Positions 7,507 through 15,201 are shown, numbered from the stretch's first letter. The stretch is DNA of 16,804 nucleotides from an uncultured Ruminococcus sp. (GCA_900556055.1 USNJ01000020.1:1-16804); one strand, 5' to 3'. Notes: generated by a model not told the origin, from the sequence alone. Numbers and translations are program-made.

Positions 7507-9008
7507 CAGGTTATCATTCCTTTCAGTTCGTCGGCATAATCTTCGATAACAGCTGGATCGTCGCCGCTGAATTCTATGACGGTATCTCCGAAAATGTCAA
7601 AAAGCTTTTCGTTCACTCTGTCCGCAATGACCGAAAGCATAAGCTTCTTTTCACGTATGAACGCAGCCCAGTCATCTCCGTACAGCAGTCTGCGCACAAA
7701 TTCATATTCATTATCATCAAGAGGTGAATTTTCGTGCATTTCATCGTTATCAGGCTTTTCTTCTTCACACACATTCTCCGTGATGATATCTTCCTTTTCC
7801 TCTTCGATATATTCAGTATCATCTACTATGAGCTTATCCCTTGTAATGTCAGCAGCCTTTCGTATCCCGCCGAGCTTTGAAACATCTATCTCGATAACGG
7901 GACGCTTTGCCTTTTCCTTTTCCGCAAGCAGTGCCGATGTTTCCTTTTCGATAAGCCTGATAAGCAGCTTCGTTGTTTTTTCAGGCTTCAGCTGAGAACC
8001 GTAACCCGTTATCCTGCGCATTTCGCAGTCGATCGACCTCATTATTGCACCAAGCTCATGTGATTTTCCGTTAAGCCCGCTGAACTTTTCAATGCTCCAT
8101 CTTCCGTGCCGGCAGTGATATATCATTGAGTTCCCGAGAGCATAGGAATAATCATCATACTTCTTTTCATCATAAAAAACAGCAGACGAAAACAGTTCTG
8201 TCGGAAACCGTGCCGTCAGACCGAAAAGCTTCTCGGGAAATGTCTTTTTTCCATGCGAGAGATAATAAAGATCAAGAGCTTTCAGCACATTGCAGGTGAC
8301 CTTTTGTGCATCATCATGATATTCAGTGAAAAATTTTGAGCGTGACACCGAATAGGAAGAAAGCACCTCTGCCGCCGAAAAAATATCCGCATCCGACTGT
8401 GACTGAATATCTGCGATAACGTCCGCAGCACGCACGATTTCAGTATCATCAAGCAGCGACTTATCCATATTATGATAGATAACATAGTCCTTGAGCCACA
8501 TTTTCACATACCGCACCACATATCTGTCAACAGCACCGTAATCCTCACCGAATTTCTCTATCTTCCGATAGCCATCCTCGGGCGATGAAACGCCTATCCC
8601 GTTCAGCAGCTCGTAAATATAAACGAAAGCAAAGGACAGCGGAGCTTCCGTGATCTCGCCCTTGCGTATCTTTGTGCGCCATGTGAAATATCCCCGAAGC
8701 TGGCGGTCATTCATCGAGCGATAAGTTGGGTAATAGGAGATGAATCCGCCGCTGTATTCATGGTCGTCCTCGTAATCCGCCATGAATTCCGCCTGACGCT
8801 TAAAGCAGCGGTTATCCGCCATAAATCCCGTTTCACCTGATGCGCTGCCTATTTTCCGCATCTCGGATATCTTCTGCGAAACGGCTGAGTCCATTCTCGA
8901 GGCGGGACGGATTATCGGCGTATCCTTGTAGACTGAGCCGAAGCTTTTGCTGTTTGTAAGCTTCTCGTCCGACAATATTATATCTATAAGGCTGTAAATA
9001 TCACCCAT
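7506..9008 (-). CDS. TerB-N / TerB-C domain protein
   Basis: A 500-residue protein with a TerB-N-type domain at roughly 65-270 (signature YYPTYRSMNDRQLRGYFTWR at ~92-111, then an FVYIYELLNG helix) and a TerB-C-type domain at ~345-500 (RRLLYGDDW, LMLSVIADRVNEKLFD, GDTVIEFSGDDP, IEDYADELKGM). A Glu/Asp-rich linker lies at ~400-432. I see no canonical TerB core between the two. These domains were described in tellurium-resistance-related (Ter) systems, often beside helicases and ATPases, and are proposed to scaffold a DNA-processing complex. I chose the start at 9008: GGAGGAGGG is seven bases upstream, and an in-frame ATG at 9068 lies upstream of the expected transcription start. It is the first gene of a three-gene operon. 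Its molecular function is unknown. Confidence 0.83.
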   Translation of the reverse strand: MGDIYSLIDIILSDEKLTNSKSFGSVYKDTPIIRPASRMDSAVSQKISEMRKIGSASGETGFMADNRCFKRQAEFMADYEDDHEYSGGFISYYPTYRSMNDRQLRGYFTWRTKIRKGEITEAPLSFAFVYIYELLNGIGVSSPEDGYRKIEKFGEDYGAVDRYVVRYVKMWLKDYVIYHNMDKSLLDDTEIVRAADVIADIQSQSDADIFSAAEVLSSYSVSRSKFFTEYHDDAQKVTCNVLKALDLYYLSHGKKTFPEKLFGLTARFPTELFSSAVFYDEKKYDDYSYALGNSMIYHCRHGRWSIEKFSGLNGKSHELGAIMRSIDCEMRRITGYGSQLKPEKTTKLLIRLIEKETSALLAEKEKAKRPVIEIDVSKLGGIRKAADITRDKLIVDDTEYIEEEKEDIITENVCEEEKPDNDEMHENSPLDDNEYEFVRRLLYGDDWAAFIREKKLMLSVIADRVNEKLFDIFGDTVIEFSGDDPAVIEDYADELKGMIT

Positions 9009-9039
9009 ATTCGTCCCTCCTCCCACAATATCGTAATAA

Positions 9040-9068
9040 ATTATAGCACAAAGGTTCTGCTTTGTCAA
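9040..9068 (-). promoter_or_regulatory. Consensus sigma-A promoter of the TerB-ATPase-helicase operon
   Basis: Read on the minus strand, TTGACA (9068-9063), a 17-base spacer and TATAAT (9045-9040) match consensus at all 12 hexamer positions, with a TGC extension of the -10. Transcription should begin near 9033, leaving ~25 bases before the start codon with GGAGGAGGG at ~9016-9024. No operator-like repeat is obvious inside the short leader. Confidence 0.88.
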
Positions 9069-9077
9069 CGATGCATA

Positions 9078-9106
9078 TTGACTTATGTGCCGATATGTGG
9101 TATTAT
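9078..9106 (+). promoter_or_regulatory. Sigma-A promoter of the PAP2-rqcH operon
   Basis: TTGACT (9078-9083), a 17-base spacer and TATTAT (9101-9106) with a TGG extended -10 at 9098-9100. The predicted transcription start near 9113 leaves a leader of only ~18 bases with AAGGAGG at 9116-9122. This rules out the upstream in-frame start codons. Its -35 is nine bases from the -35 of the divergent promoter for the TerB operon. Confidence 0.85.
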
Positions 9107-9130
9107 TTTATGAATAAGGAGGCGTATTAT

Positions 9131-9709
9131 ATGGAATTCATTCAGGCAATAGATGATGCCATTACATATTTCATGCAAGATCATCTTCACAACCACTTCA
9201 CCGAAACGATAATGCCGCTGATAACGCATCTCGGAACGGGCGGCGTGATATGGATAATTTCCTCGCTGCTGCTCATGATAAAGAGAAAAACACGTCCCGT
9301 TGGCGTGCTGATGCTGCTTTCGCTCGGTATCGCCGCAGTTGTCGGAAATCTGATGCTGAAGCCGATGTTCAGCCGTGTCCGCCCGTATCTTGCGCATGAC
9401 GATCTTATCCTGCTGATAGGTGCGCCCATGGGAACATCATTCCCATCGGGACATTCGATATCATCATTTGCCACAGCAACGGCGCTTTTCATGAAAAAGC
9501 GTGTACTCGGCGTGATAGCGCTTGTTATCGCATTTATGATAGCATTTTCGAGAGTATTTCTGTTCGTCCACTACTTTACGGATGTGCTGGTCGGCTCGCT
9601 TCTCGGCATAGTCACAGCGATACTCGTTGTAAAGCTGCTGGATAAGAAAATAACATCACTTCTCGATAAGATACCACCCAGAATATCCGCAGACAAACAA
9701 CAGGCATAA
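9131..9709 (+). CDS. PAP2-family membrane phosphatase
   Basis: A 192-residue integral membrane phosphatase of the type 2 phosphatidic acid phosphatase (PAP2) family, expected to dephosphorylate a lipid phosphate such as undecaprenyl pyrophosphate, phosphatidylglycerol phosphate or phosphatidic acid at the outer face of the membrane. The three catalytic signatures are intact: K77-x6-RP (K77, R84, P85), PSGH at 105-108, and SR-x5-H-x3-D (S140, R141, H147, D151). Hydrophobic helices lie at about 37-50, 57-75, 110-120, 126-142 and 150-170. The start at 9131 follows AAGGAGG by eight bases and agrees with the mapped promoter. It sits 12 bases upstream of rqcH, so the two are co-transcribed. Bacitracin-resistance-type BcrC/UppP2 activity is a reasonable guess but cannot be told from sequence. 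Confidence 0.9.
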   Translation: MEFIQAIDDAITYFMQDHLHNHFTETIMPLITHLGTGGVIWIISSLLLMIKRKTRPVGVLMLLSLGIAAVVGNLMLKPMFSRVRPYLAHDDLILLIGAPMGTSFPSGHSISSFATATALFMKKRVLGVIALVIAFMIAFSRVFLFVHYFTDVLVGSLLGIVTAILVVKLLDKKITSLLDKIPPRISADKQQA

Positions 9710-9721
9710 AAGGAGAATACA

Positions 9722-11455
9722 ATGGCACTTGACGGAGCATTTTTATATACCGTGAAAAAGGAGCTTATGTTTCTCATTGGCGCAAGAGTCGATAAGATAC
9801 ATCAGCCGTCACGGGAGGAGATAGTTATATCCATGAGGGCGGGCGGTGCGATGCAGAAGCTTCTGTTTTCCGCAAATGCAGGCTCAGCCCGTGTACACAT
9901 CACAAAAAAATCCATCGAAAACCCGAAAGCACCGCCGATGTTCTGTATGCTGATGAGAAAGCATATCGGCAGCGGACGGCTTATTAACATACGTCAGGAC
10001 GGTCTTGAACGAATACTTTTCTTCAACTTTGAAGCCGTGAACGAGCTTGGCGATACCGTTGTCATCACAGTAGCAAGCGAGATCATGGGCAGATGCTCAA
10101 ACATCGTCATGATAAACGAAAAAGGACGCATAATCGACAGCATAAAGCGTGTCGGCGAGGAAATGTCCCGTGAACGTCCCGTGCTGCCCGGAATGAAATA
10201 CAAAGTCCCGCCGAGAGACAGCAGGCTGAACCTCATGACCTGCACCAAGGAACAGCTTTCGCAGGCACTTTCCGATCAGCCGAACGCAGAGCTTTCCAAG
10301 GCACTGATAAGAACATTCGAGGGAATATCCCCCGTTGTCGCAAGAGAATGGACATTTTTAGCAGGCGGCGGACAGGACATAGCCTCGTCCGAGATAACCG
10401 AGGAGCAGACAGACAAGCTGTTTATTGCGATAACCCGCACTGCCGATGCAATGCAAAACGGCGGAACATTCTGCACCCTGACCGACCGGAACGGACTTCT
10501 CAAGGATTTTTCCTTTATCCGCATAACCCAGTACGGCGGACTTATGACAGTGAAGGAGCTTCCCTCAGCGTGCGATACGCTTGACAGCTTCTATGCAGAA
10601 AGAGATGCCGTTTCACGAATGAAACAGCGTTCTCAGGATCTTTTCAGACATCTCATAAACCTTACCGAAAGGATATCCCGCCGCCTTGAAGTCCAGAAGC
10701 AGGAGCTGAAACAGTCCGCCGACCGTGACAGGCTGAAGCTTTGCGGCGACCTTATCTCAGCGAATATCTACGCCATGCAGAAAGGCATGAACGAGATCAC
10801 AGTGCAGAATTTCTACGACGAAAACTGCCCCGACATTACGATAAAGCTTGATAAACGCCTTACCCCGTCGCAGAATATGCAGCGTTATTACGCCGAATAC
10901 CGCAAGGCTGCGACCGCTGAAAAGAAGCTGACCGAGCTTATCGCAAAGGGTGAGGAAGAGCTTGAATACATCGACAGCGTTTTCGACCTGCTCACCCGCA
11001 CCACAGGCGAGGACGACGTTATGCAGATAAAGACCGAGCTTGCCGAGCAGGGATATCTCAAAGCATCGGGCGGAAAGAACCGTCAGACACCGAAAACACT
11101 CCCGCCGATCGAGTACACATCACCGTCGGGATACCGCATTCTTGTCGGACGCAACAATATCCAGAACGACAAGCTGACGCTGAAAACCGCCGAAAAATCG
11201 GACATCTGGCTGCATACGAAAAATATTCCCGGATCGCACGTCATAATCTGCACGCACGGAGCTTCCCCCGACGACGAAACTATCCTCTATGCCGCGCGCA
11301 TCGCCGCAAAGCACAGCAAGGCAGCGTCATCAGCGCAGGTCCCCGTTGATTATGTCCCCGTGAAATTCGTGAAAAAACCCGCAGGCGCAAAGCCCGGCAA
11401 GGTCATCTTCACCAACAACCGAACACTTTACGTCACCCCGCTTTCGGAGGACTGA
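9722..11455 (+). CDS. rqcH: RqcH, NFACT-family ribosome quality control factor
   Basis: A 577-residue NFACT protein (also annotated FbpA, fibronectin-binding). In Bacillus, RqcH binds stalled 50S subunits and recruits tRNA-Ala to add C-terminal alanine tails that mark nascent chains for degradation. An NFACT-N domain occupies the first ~200 residues (EIMGRCSNIVMIN is typical), followed by a helix-hairpin-helix and a long coiled-coil region (~290-430), and a C-terminal NFACT-R (DUF814) domain from ~465 with DIWLHTKNIPGSHVI (D494 to ~I508). The length is normal. The Asp-Arg pair that is functionally important in the NFACT-N domain of characterised RqcH appears here as E96-R97, a conservative change. 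The start follows AAAAGGAG at 9708-9714 by seven bases. The gene is co-transcribed with the PAP2 gene and followed by a terminator. Confidence 0.92.
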   Translation: MALDGAFLYTVKKELMFLIGARVDKIHQPSREEIVISMRAGGAMQKLLFSANAGSARVHITKKSIENPKAPPMFCMLMRKHIGSGRLINIRQDGLERILFFNFEAVNELGDTVVITVASEIMGRCSNIVMINEKGRIIDSIKRVGEEMSRERPVLPGMKYKVPPRDSRLNLMTCTKEQLSQALSDQPNAELSKALIRTFEGISPVVAREWTFLAGGGQDIASSEITEEQTDKLFIAITRTADAMQNGGTFCTLTDRNGLLKDFSFIRITQYGGLMTVKELPSACDTLDSFYAERDAVSRMKQRSQDLFRHLINLTERISRRLEVQKQELKQSADRDRLKLCGDLISANIYAMQKGMNEITVQNFYDENCPDITIKLDKRLTPSQNMQRYYAEYRKAATAEKKLTELIAKGEEELEYIDSVFDLLTRTTGEDDVMQIKTELAEQGYLKASGGKNRQTPKTLPPIEYTSPSGYRILVGRNNIQNDKLTLKTAEKSDIWLHTKNIPGSHVIICTHGASPDDETILYAARIAAKHSKAASSAQVPVDYVPVKFVKKPAGAKPGKVIFTNNRTLYVTPLSED

Positions 11456-11459
11456 GATC

Positions 11460-11491
11460 AGCCGCATTTCAATTGAAGTGCGGCTTTTTTT
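11460..11491 (+). terminator. Rho-independent terminator after rqcH
   Basis: GCCGCATTTCAA (11461-11472) pairs with TTGAAGTGCGGC (11473-11484) with one G-T wobble; the A at 11460 and T at 11485 extend the stem, and the central AATT forms the tight loop. Seven T residues follow (11485-11491). It begins five bases past the rqcH stop codon. Confidence 0.9.
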
Positions 11492-11517
11492 ATTTTGGAT
11501 AATTTGCTTTTATCTAT

Positions 11518-11569
11518 GCCGCACACAGCATGAAGATCCACTGCCTTTGCGATATCTGCGGCTTTTTTT
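11518..11569 (+). terminator. Possible second, weaker terminator-like hairpin
   Basis: GCCGCA (11518-11523) can pair with TGCGGC (11557-11562), which is followed directly by seven T residues (11563-11569). The enclosed loop is 33 bases, so the stem is weak. The arms repeat the sequence of the upstream terminator arms, suggesting a decayed duplicate or a backup. The rest of the 11492-11676 gap shows nothing convincing on either strand; a 74-codon minus-strand open frame there has no ribosome site. Confidence 0.35.
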
Positions 11570-11676
11570 CATCTGTAAAACAAGCGAGATCACACAGCAT
11601 AGTGTACCTCACGCCGATATAATGCGTCCACAGCTTTTTGTAAACAGTTTGTAACCCGTTTTTATCCAAAGCGTTA

Positions 11677-11713
11677 TTGATAAGAATAATTTTCCGTGAT
11701 ATAATGATATAAT
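11677..11713 (+). promoter_or_regulatory. Sigma-A promoter of the VanW-ligase operon
   Basis: TTGATA (11677-11682), a 17-base spacer and TATAAT (11700-11705) with a TGA extended -10. A second TATAAT at 11708-11713 results from an 8-bp tandem duplication of GATATAAT, so a shifted start with a 25-base spacer is possible but less likely. Transcription is expected near 11712, just upstream of the ribosome site at 11724-11727. Confidence 0.85.
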
Positions 11714-11736
11714 AGAATAAAACGGAGATGATGGAC

Positions 11737-12585
11737 ATGAAAAAAAGACGGCTTTTCTGCGAAATATCGCCCCTTTGCTATAAGATCTCACTGATAAAGG
11801 AATACATTCTGCGTGACATAAAGGACATATTTTCGGGAGAAAAAATCGCAAAACTGCACTCGGAAGATGTGCTGCCCGTGACCGTAAAAAGCCATCGCTC
11901 CGTGATGCTGCGCCGTCTTGAGGGTGTTGACATGAAGCTTCAGGAAAATAAGCAGACAAATCTCGAAATAGCCGCATCAAGGATAAACGGCATCATTATC
12001 CGACCGAACGAAACCTTTTCATTCTGGCGCACAGTCGGAAAACCGACCCAAAAGTGCGGATTTAAGGAAGGTCTGACCATATCCCCAAAAGGCATGGGAA
12101 GTGCTGTCGGCGGCGGACTATGCCAGATGGCGAACCTTATCCACTGGCTGATTCTGAACAGCCCGCTTGAAGTCACCGAGCTTCATCACCATTCCGATGC
12201 GCTTTTCCCCGACAGCGGACGGCGTGTCCCATTCGGTACGGGTACTTCCGTTTTCTATAAAAATGTCGATTACCGATTTAAAAATACATCGCCATATCCC
12301 GTTCAGATAATCGTTTTTACCGAAAACGGCGACCTCTGCGGCGAACTGCGCTCCGAAGCCGAATTCCCCGAGCGATATAAGATCACGGAGGAAAATCTCG
12401 GCTATACATACGAAAACGGCGATTATTTCCGAAACAGCAAGGTCTACCGCCATACCATAGACCGAAAAAGCGGTGAAACGCTTAAAATCGAGCTTATTCT
12501 CAATAACCATTCAAAGGTAATGTACGACCATTCACTGATACCGCAGGACGAAATACGAAAGGAGAAGGAACATGAACTTTGCTGA
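11737..12585 (+). CDS. VanW-domain protein
   Basis: A 282-residue VanW-family protein. VanW was first named in vancomycin-resistance operons; its biochemical role is not established, though relatives are associated with the cell envelope. Visible conserved blocks are RPNETFSFW (89-97), GFKEGL (108-113), GGGLCQ (125-130), LHHHSD (149-154) and RRVPFGTG (162-169). No signal peptide or membrane segment is seen, so it is probably cytosolic or exported by other means. Three ATGs cluster at 11728, 11731 and 11737; the last is best spaced (nine bases) from GGAG at 11724-11727. The end overlaps the start of the ligase gene by 14 bases, which implies coupled translation and a shared process. It is expressed from the promoter at 11677-11705. 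Confidence 0.87.
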   Translation: MKKRRLFCEISPLCYKISLIKEYILRDIKDIFSGEKIAKLHSEDVLPVTVKSHRSVMLRRLEGVDMKLQENKQTNLEIAASRINGIIIRPNETFSFWRTVGKPTQKCGFKEGLTISPKGMGSAVGGGLCQMANLIHWLILNSPLEVTELHHHSDALFPDSGRRVPFGTGTSVFYKNVDYRFKNTSPYPVQIIVFTENGDLCGELRSEAEFPERYKITEENLGYTYENGDYFRNSKVYRHTIDRKSGETLKIELILNNHSKVMYDHSLIPQDEIRKEKEHELC

Positions 12586-13975
12586 AAGCATAGTCCGGAG
12601 CTGCAAAGAACACCCCAATAAAACCGCCTGCACGATATGCGGGAGATCTGTGACCTACGGCGAGCTTGCCGCATCTGCCTTAAAGCTTGCCGAGCGGCTT
12701 TCTTCGGCTGCATACGGTCCCACCGTCATTTACGGAAAGCGCAGCACGGCATTTGTTTCGGCGATACTCGGCTGCATGATCGCCGAAAGAATGTATATCC
12801 CCTGCGATGAAAGCTGCCCCGAAATGCGCCTTGCCGATATCTGCCGACAAAGTGCCGCAGCAGCTGTTATCTCCGACCGTCCGCTTTGCTTCACCGATAT
12901 GCCCGACCTCATTCTTACAGCGGCGTTTTCGGGGAAAAAGCGTGCCAAAGGTACGAATGAACTGCCCGTCCCGCATCATAAAATGCTGTACACTATCTTC
13001 ACTTCGGGCAGCACGGGTGAGCCGAAGGGCGTTCCGATATCAGCGGAAAATATGCAGTCGTTCCTTGATTTTGCCTGTTCCGACAGCGGACTTGGCTTCA
13101 CACCCAATGACATCACGCTCGGCACCTCAGTTTTCTCGTTTGACCTCTCATGTGCGGACATTTTCCCGTCCCTCGCAAACGGCGGGACCTTCATATCCGT
13201 ATCGCCCGAAGAGCTTGCATATCCCGAAACATGGCAGACTGTACGCCATATCACAAGGCTGAACTGCACACCGACATTTCTGCGCCTGCTTATGACCTGC
13301 CCGAGTTTTTCCGCCGAATATATGCCTGATCTCAAAACAGCCGTATGCTGCGGCGAACCGCTCAGAGCCAAGACCGCCGTCAGATTTTTTGCACGTTTCC
13401 CGAAAGCACATCTCATAAATGCCTACGGACCGACAGAAGCCTGCTGCGCCGTTTCCGCCTCCGAAATATTCCCCGATGAGATAAACGAAGCCGAAGATCT
13501 TCCCTGCGGAGATATCAAAAATGCCGCCTGTGAAATATTTCTCGGCAAAAACAATGAGATCATTCTCCGAGGAAAAAGTGTTTTCGGCGGATATCTGAAT
13601 GCCCCGCAAAGTGTAATCCGCCCCGACGGAAGCTATCCCACGGGCGATAAAGGCAGGATAGAAAACGGCAGACTTTACTGTATTTCCCGCCTTGACGGAA
13701 TGATAAAATACAAGGGATACCGCATTGAAACGGGCGAGATAGAGTCGGCGGCATGCCGTTTTCCAAATGTCGATGCGGCAAAGGTCACCGCCGTCCGCGA
13801 CAGTTCGGGAGATGTCAGAGGGATAAAGCTGACAGCATTCTGCAATGAAAAAAGCGGAGTTTCCCCCGCTTCCCTCATTGGCTTTTTATCGGAATATCTG
13901 CCCGAATATATGCTGCCGACGCATACCGAGATCTCACATAATGAGCATCTCACCGCATCGGGCAAAATAAAATGA
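12572..13975 (+). CDS. DltA-like amino-acid adenylating ligase (AMP-binding)
   Basis: A 467-residue member of the adenylate-forming superfamily resembling D-alanine--carrier protein ligase (DltA), which activates D-alanine with ATP and loads it onto a phosphopantetheinyl carrier. Motifs in order are: A3 FTSGSTGEPKG (143-153), A4 FSFDLSCADIF (188-198) with the amino-group-binding D191, CCGEPL (259-264), A5 NAYGPTEA (283-290), A7 YPTGDKGRI (355-363), A8 YKGYRIETGEIE (380-391) and the catalytic lysine K465 of GKIK at the extreme C-terminus. FSFDLS followed by (C)CGE is as in DltA, where the Cys of that motif lies by the substrate methyl; this favours D-alanine but does not prove it. It is ~40 residues shorter than typical DltA. 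AAAGGAG at 12558-12564 sets the start. The matching carrier gene lies at 15254-15481, beyond an opposite-strand gene. No dltB or dltD is present. Confidence 0.85.
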   Translation: MNFAESIVRSCKEHPNKTACTICGRSVTYGELAASALKLAERLSSAAYGPTVIYGKRSTAFVSAILGCMIAERMYIPCDESCPEMRLADICRQSAAAAVISDRPLCFTDMPDLILTAAFSGKKRAKGTNELPVPHHKMLYTIFTSGSTGEPKGVPISAENMQSFLDFACSDSGLGFTPNDITLGTSVFSFDLSCADIFPSLANGGTFISVSPEELAYPETWQTVRHITRLNCTPTFLRLLMTCPSFSAEYMPDLKTAVCCGEPLRAKTAVRFFARFPKAHLINAYGPTEACCAVSASEIFPDEINEAEDLPCGDIKNAACEIFLGKNNEIILRGKSVFGGYLNAPQSVIRPDGSYPTGDKGRIENGRLYCISRLDGMIKYKGYRIETGEIESAACRFPNVDAAKVTAVRDSSGDVRGIKLTAFCNEKSGVSPASLIGFLSEYLPEYMLPTHTEISHNEHLTASGKIK

Positions 13976-13980
13976 TCATT
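13971..13980. other. Palindromic stop-to-stop junction of convergent genes
   Basis: AATGATCATT is a perfect 10-bp palindrome. The ligase stop TGA (13973-13975) and the lipoprotein stop (complement at 13976-13978) are immediately adjacent, with no intergenic base. No hairpin followed by a T-run is seen on either side, so each transcript probably reads into the opposite gene. Confidence 0.8.
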
Positions 13981-15166
13981 CCCATTCGCTGATATTGACA
14001 TTGAGTACCGTGTCAAAATCATCTTCATCAGCACTTATCACATTGAAATCGGTCGGGACAAGATCATTGCCGTCAAATACATATACACCGAAAGAATTTT
14101 TGAGATATTTTCCGCCTGCTATATAAAAATGGTCGGCATCAAACTCGTCGGCATTTCTTTCATCGGGCTGTATCCCCGGATAATTTTTGATTTTCTCAAA
14201 TGCGTCATCGCTGAGCTTTACCGCCCTTATTCCGCAGTAACCTCTTTCCCTGTCGCGGAAAAACAGCTCGTATTGACCGAGAAACCCCGTAACATCGTCT
14301 TTCAGTACATATCCCGATTCATCTGCATTGACAGAACCGTAAATCCTTCGGTTTGTGAGAACGGCTCCGTCATTAAAGCTTACTATGTAAGAATGGCTAG
14401 TTCCCGAAGTGTGTCCTGCCGAAAAAGCGATATCTGTTCTGTCCTCATAGGCAAGAAGTACAGCCGAACCAAGCGTCTGATCGCCGCATATCAGCTGCGC
14501 TTCATCAGCATCGTTCACAAACACGGCAGCATATAATTCAAACGCACCGCTCCATTCGAGATAGTCAAATGAAAGCGGCATTGAAAAGAAGTAAACATAT
14601 CCGTCATTCACGCCGTCAAACTTGGCTGTGATGCCGCCTATCGGCTTAGGCTCTATCGAAAAATCATCTCCGAGATAATCAAGATATGTTGAATTCAAAA
14701 AATGCATTTCATCAGTCGGGGTATAAACTCCGTTTTCATAGGTGAACATTTCCCGTGCCTGTTTTTCGACTGATCTTAAAAAATCCGACTCTCTGACAAC
14801 TTCAAGCGCAGCATTTTCCGCCGATTTTTTATCTGCGGGAGTGAAATTCTCCTTTGTCACAAGGGTGTATCTCATTGGATCGGCAGCGTCGAAATCCCCC
14901 GCAAGATCGGCAAGCGAAAAGCTTTCGTCCGTATCGGCTGATGCCTCAGTCTCCGAGATCTCGGGTTCGGTTTCAGTTTCCGTCACGGTTTCGGAAGATG
15001 TTTCGGTTTCTTTCTCAGTTTCCGTTTCGGATATTTCAGCTGATGTATCCGAAGCCGATTCAACAGCCGTAATATCGGGAAATGTTTCAATCTCTGTGGG
15101 TTCTTCACTGCTGCATGAGCATAAAATAAGCGCTGTCAGCAGGAAAACAAGCGATTTTTTATTCAT
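13976..15166 (-). CDS. Secreted lipoprotein of unknown function with Glu/Thr/Ser-rich linker
   Basis: A 396-residue predicted lipoprotein. The N-terminus has a KK charge pair, a hydrophobic run (LVFLLTALIL) and an LCSC lipobox, with C18 the likely lipidated cysteine. The mature protein would be anchored to the outside of the membrane. Residues ~19-82 are a low-complexity linker made almost wholly of E, T, S, D and A, typical of wall-spanning spacers. The rest (~83-396) is a globular domain I do not recognise; it is rich in Y, F and D and has no obvious catalytic motif. I chose the ATG at 15166 because AAAGGAG at ~15175-15181 is well spaced; an upstream ATG at 15184 would precede that site. 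It has its own consensus promoter and lies between the ligase and its likely carrier gene on the opposite strand. Confidence 0.82.
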   Translation of the reverse strand: MNKKSLVFLLTALILCSCSSEEPTEIETFPDITAVESASDTSAEISETETEKETETSSETVTETETEPEISETEASADTDESFSLADLAGDFDAADPMRYTLVTKENFTPADKKSAENAALEVVRESDFLRSVEKQAREMFTYENGVYTPTDEMHFLNSTYLDYLGDDFSIEPKPIGGITAKFDGVNDGYVYFFSMPLSFDYLEWSGAFELYAAVFVNDADEAQLICGDQTLGSAVLLAYEDRTDIAFSAGHTSGTSHSYIVSFNDGAVLTNRRIYGSVNADESGYVLKDDVTGFLGQYELFFRDRERGYCGIRAVKLSDDAFEKIKNYPGIQPDERNADEFDADHFYIAGGKYLKNSFGVYVFDGNDLVPTDFNVISADEDDFDTVLNVNISEWE

Positions 15167-15201
15167 GAAAATATCTCCTTTCATGTAAAATTATTTATAA
15201 T

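Noticed and set aside
3947..9008. A complete BREX system
   Set aside because: Only BrxD-like and BrxHI-like proteins are present. No PglX-type methyltransferase, PglZ, BrxC/PglY, PglW or BrxL homologue is encoded in the window.
9062..9130. Earlier in-frame starts for the PAP2 phosphatase (9062 to 9110)
   Set aside because: They lie within or upstream of the predicted promoter and transcription start near 9113, and have no ribosome site.
11514..11738. A 74-codon minus-strand frame in the rqcH-vanW intergenic gap
   Set aside because: No ribosome binding site or promoter was seen on that strand, its N-terminal half covers the vanW promoter, and no family was recognised. A decayed gene remnant cannot be fully excluded.
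12572..13975. A non-ribosomal peptide synthetase module
   Set aside because: The protein is a stand-alone adenylation enzyme with no condensation, carrier or thioesterase domain fused, and its motifs fit DltA better.
14742..15188. A Ser/Val-rich 148-codon plus-strand frame opposite the lipoprotein
   Set aside because: Its composition is the mirror image of the Glu/Thr/Ser spacer codons of the lipoprotein gene, and there is no ribosome binding site.
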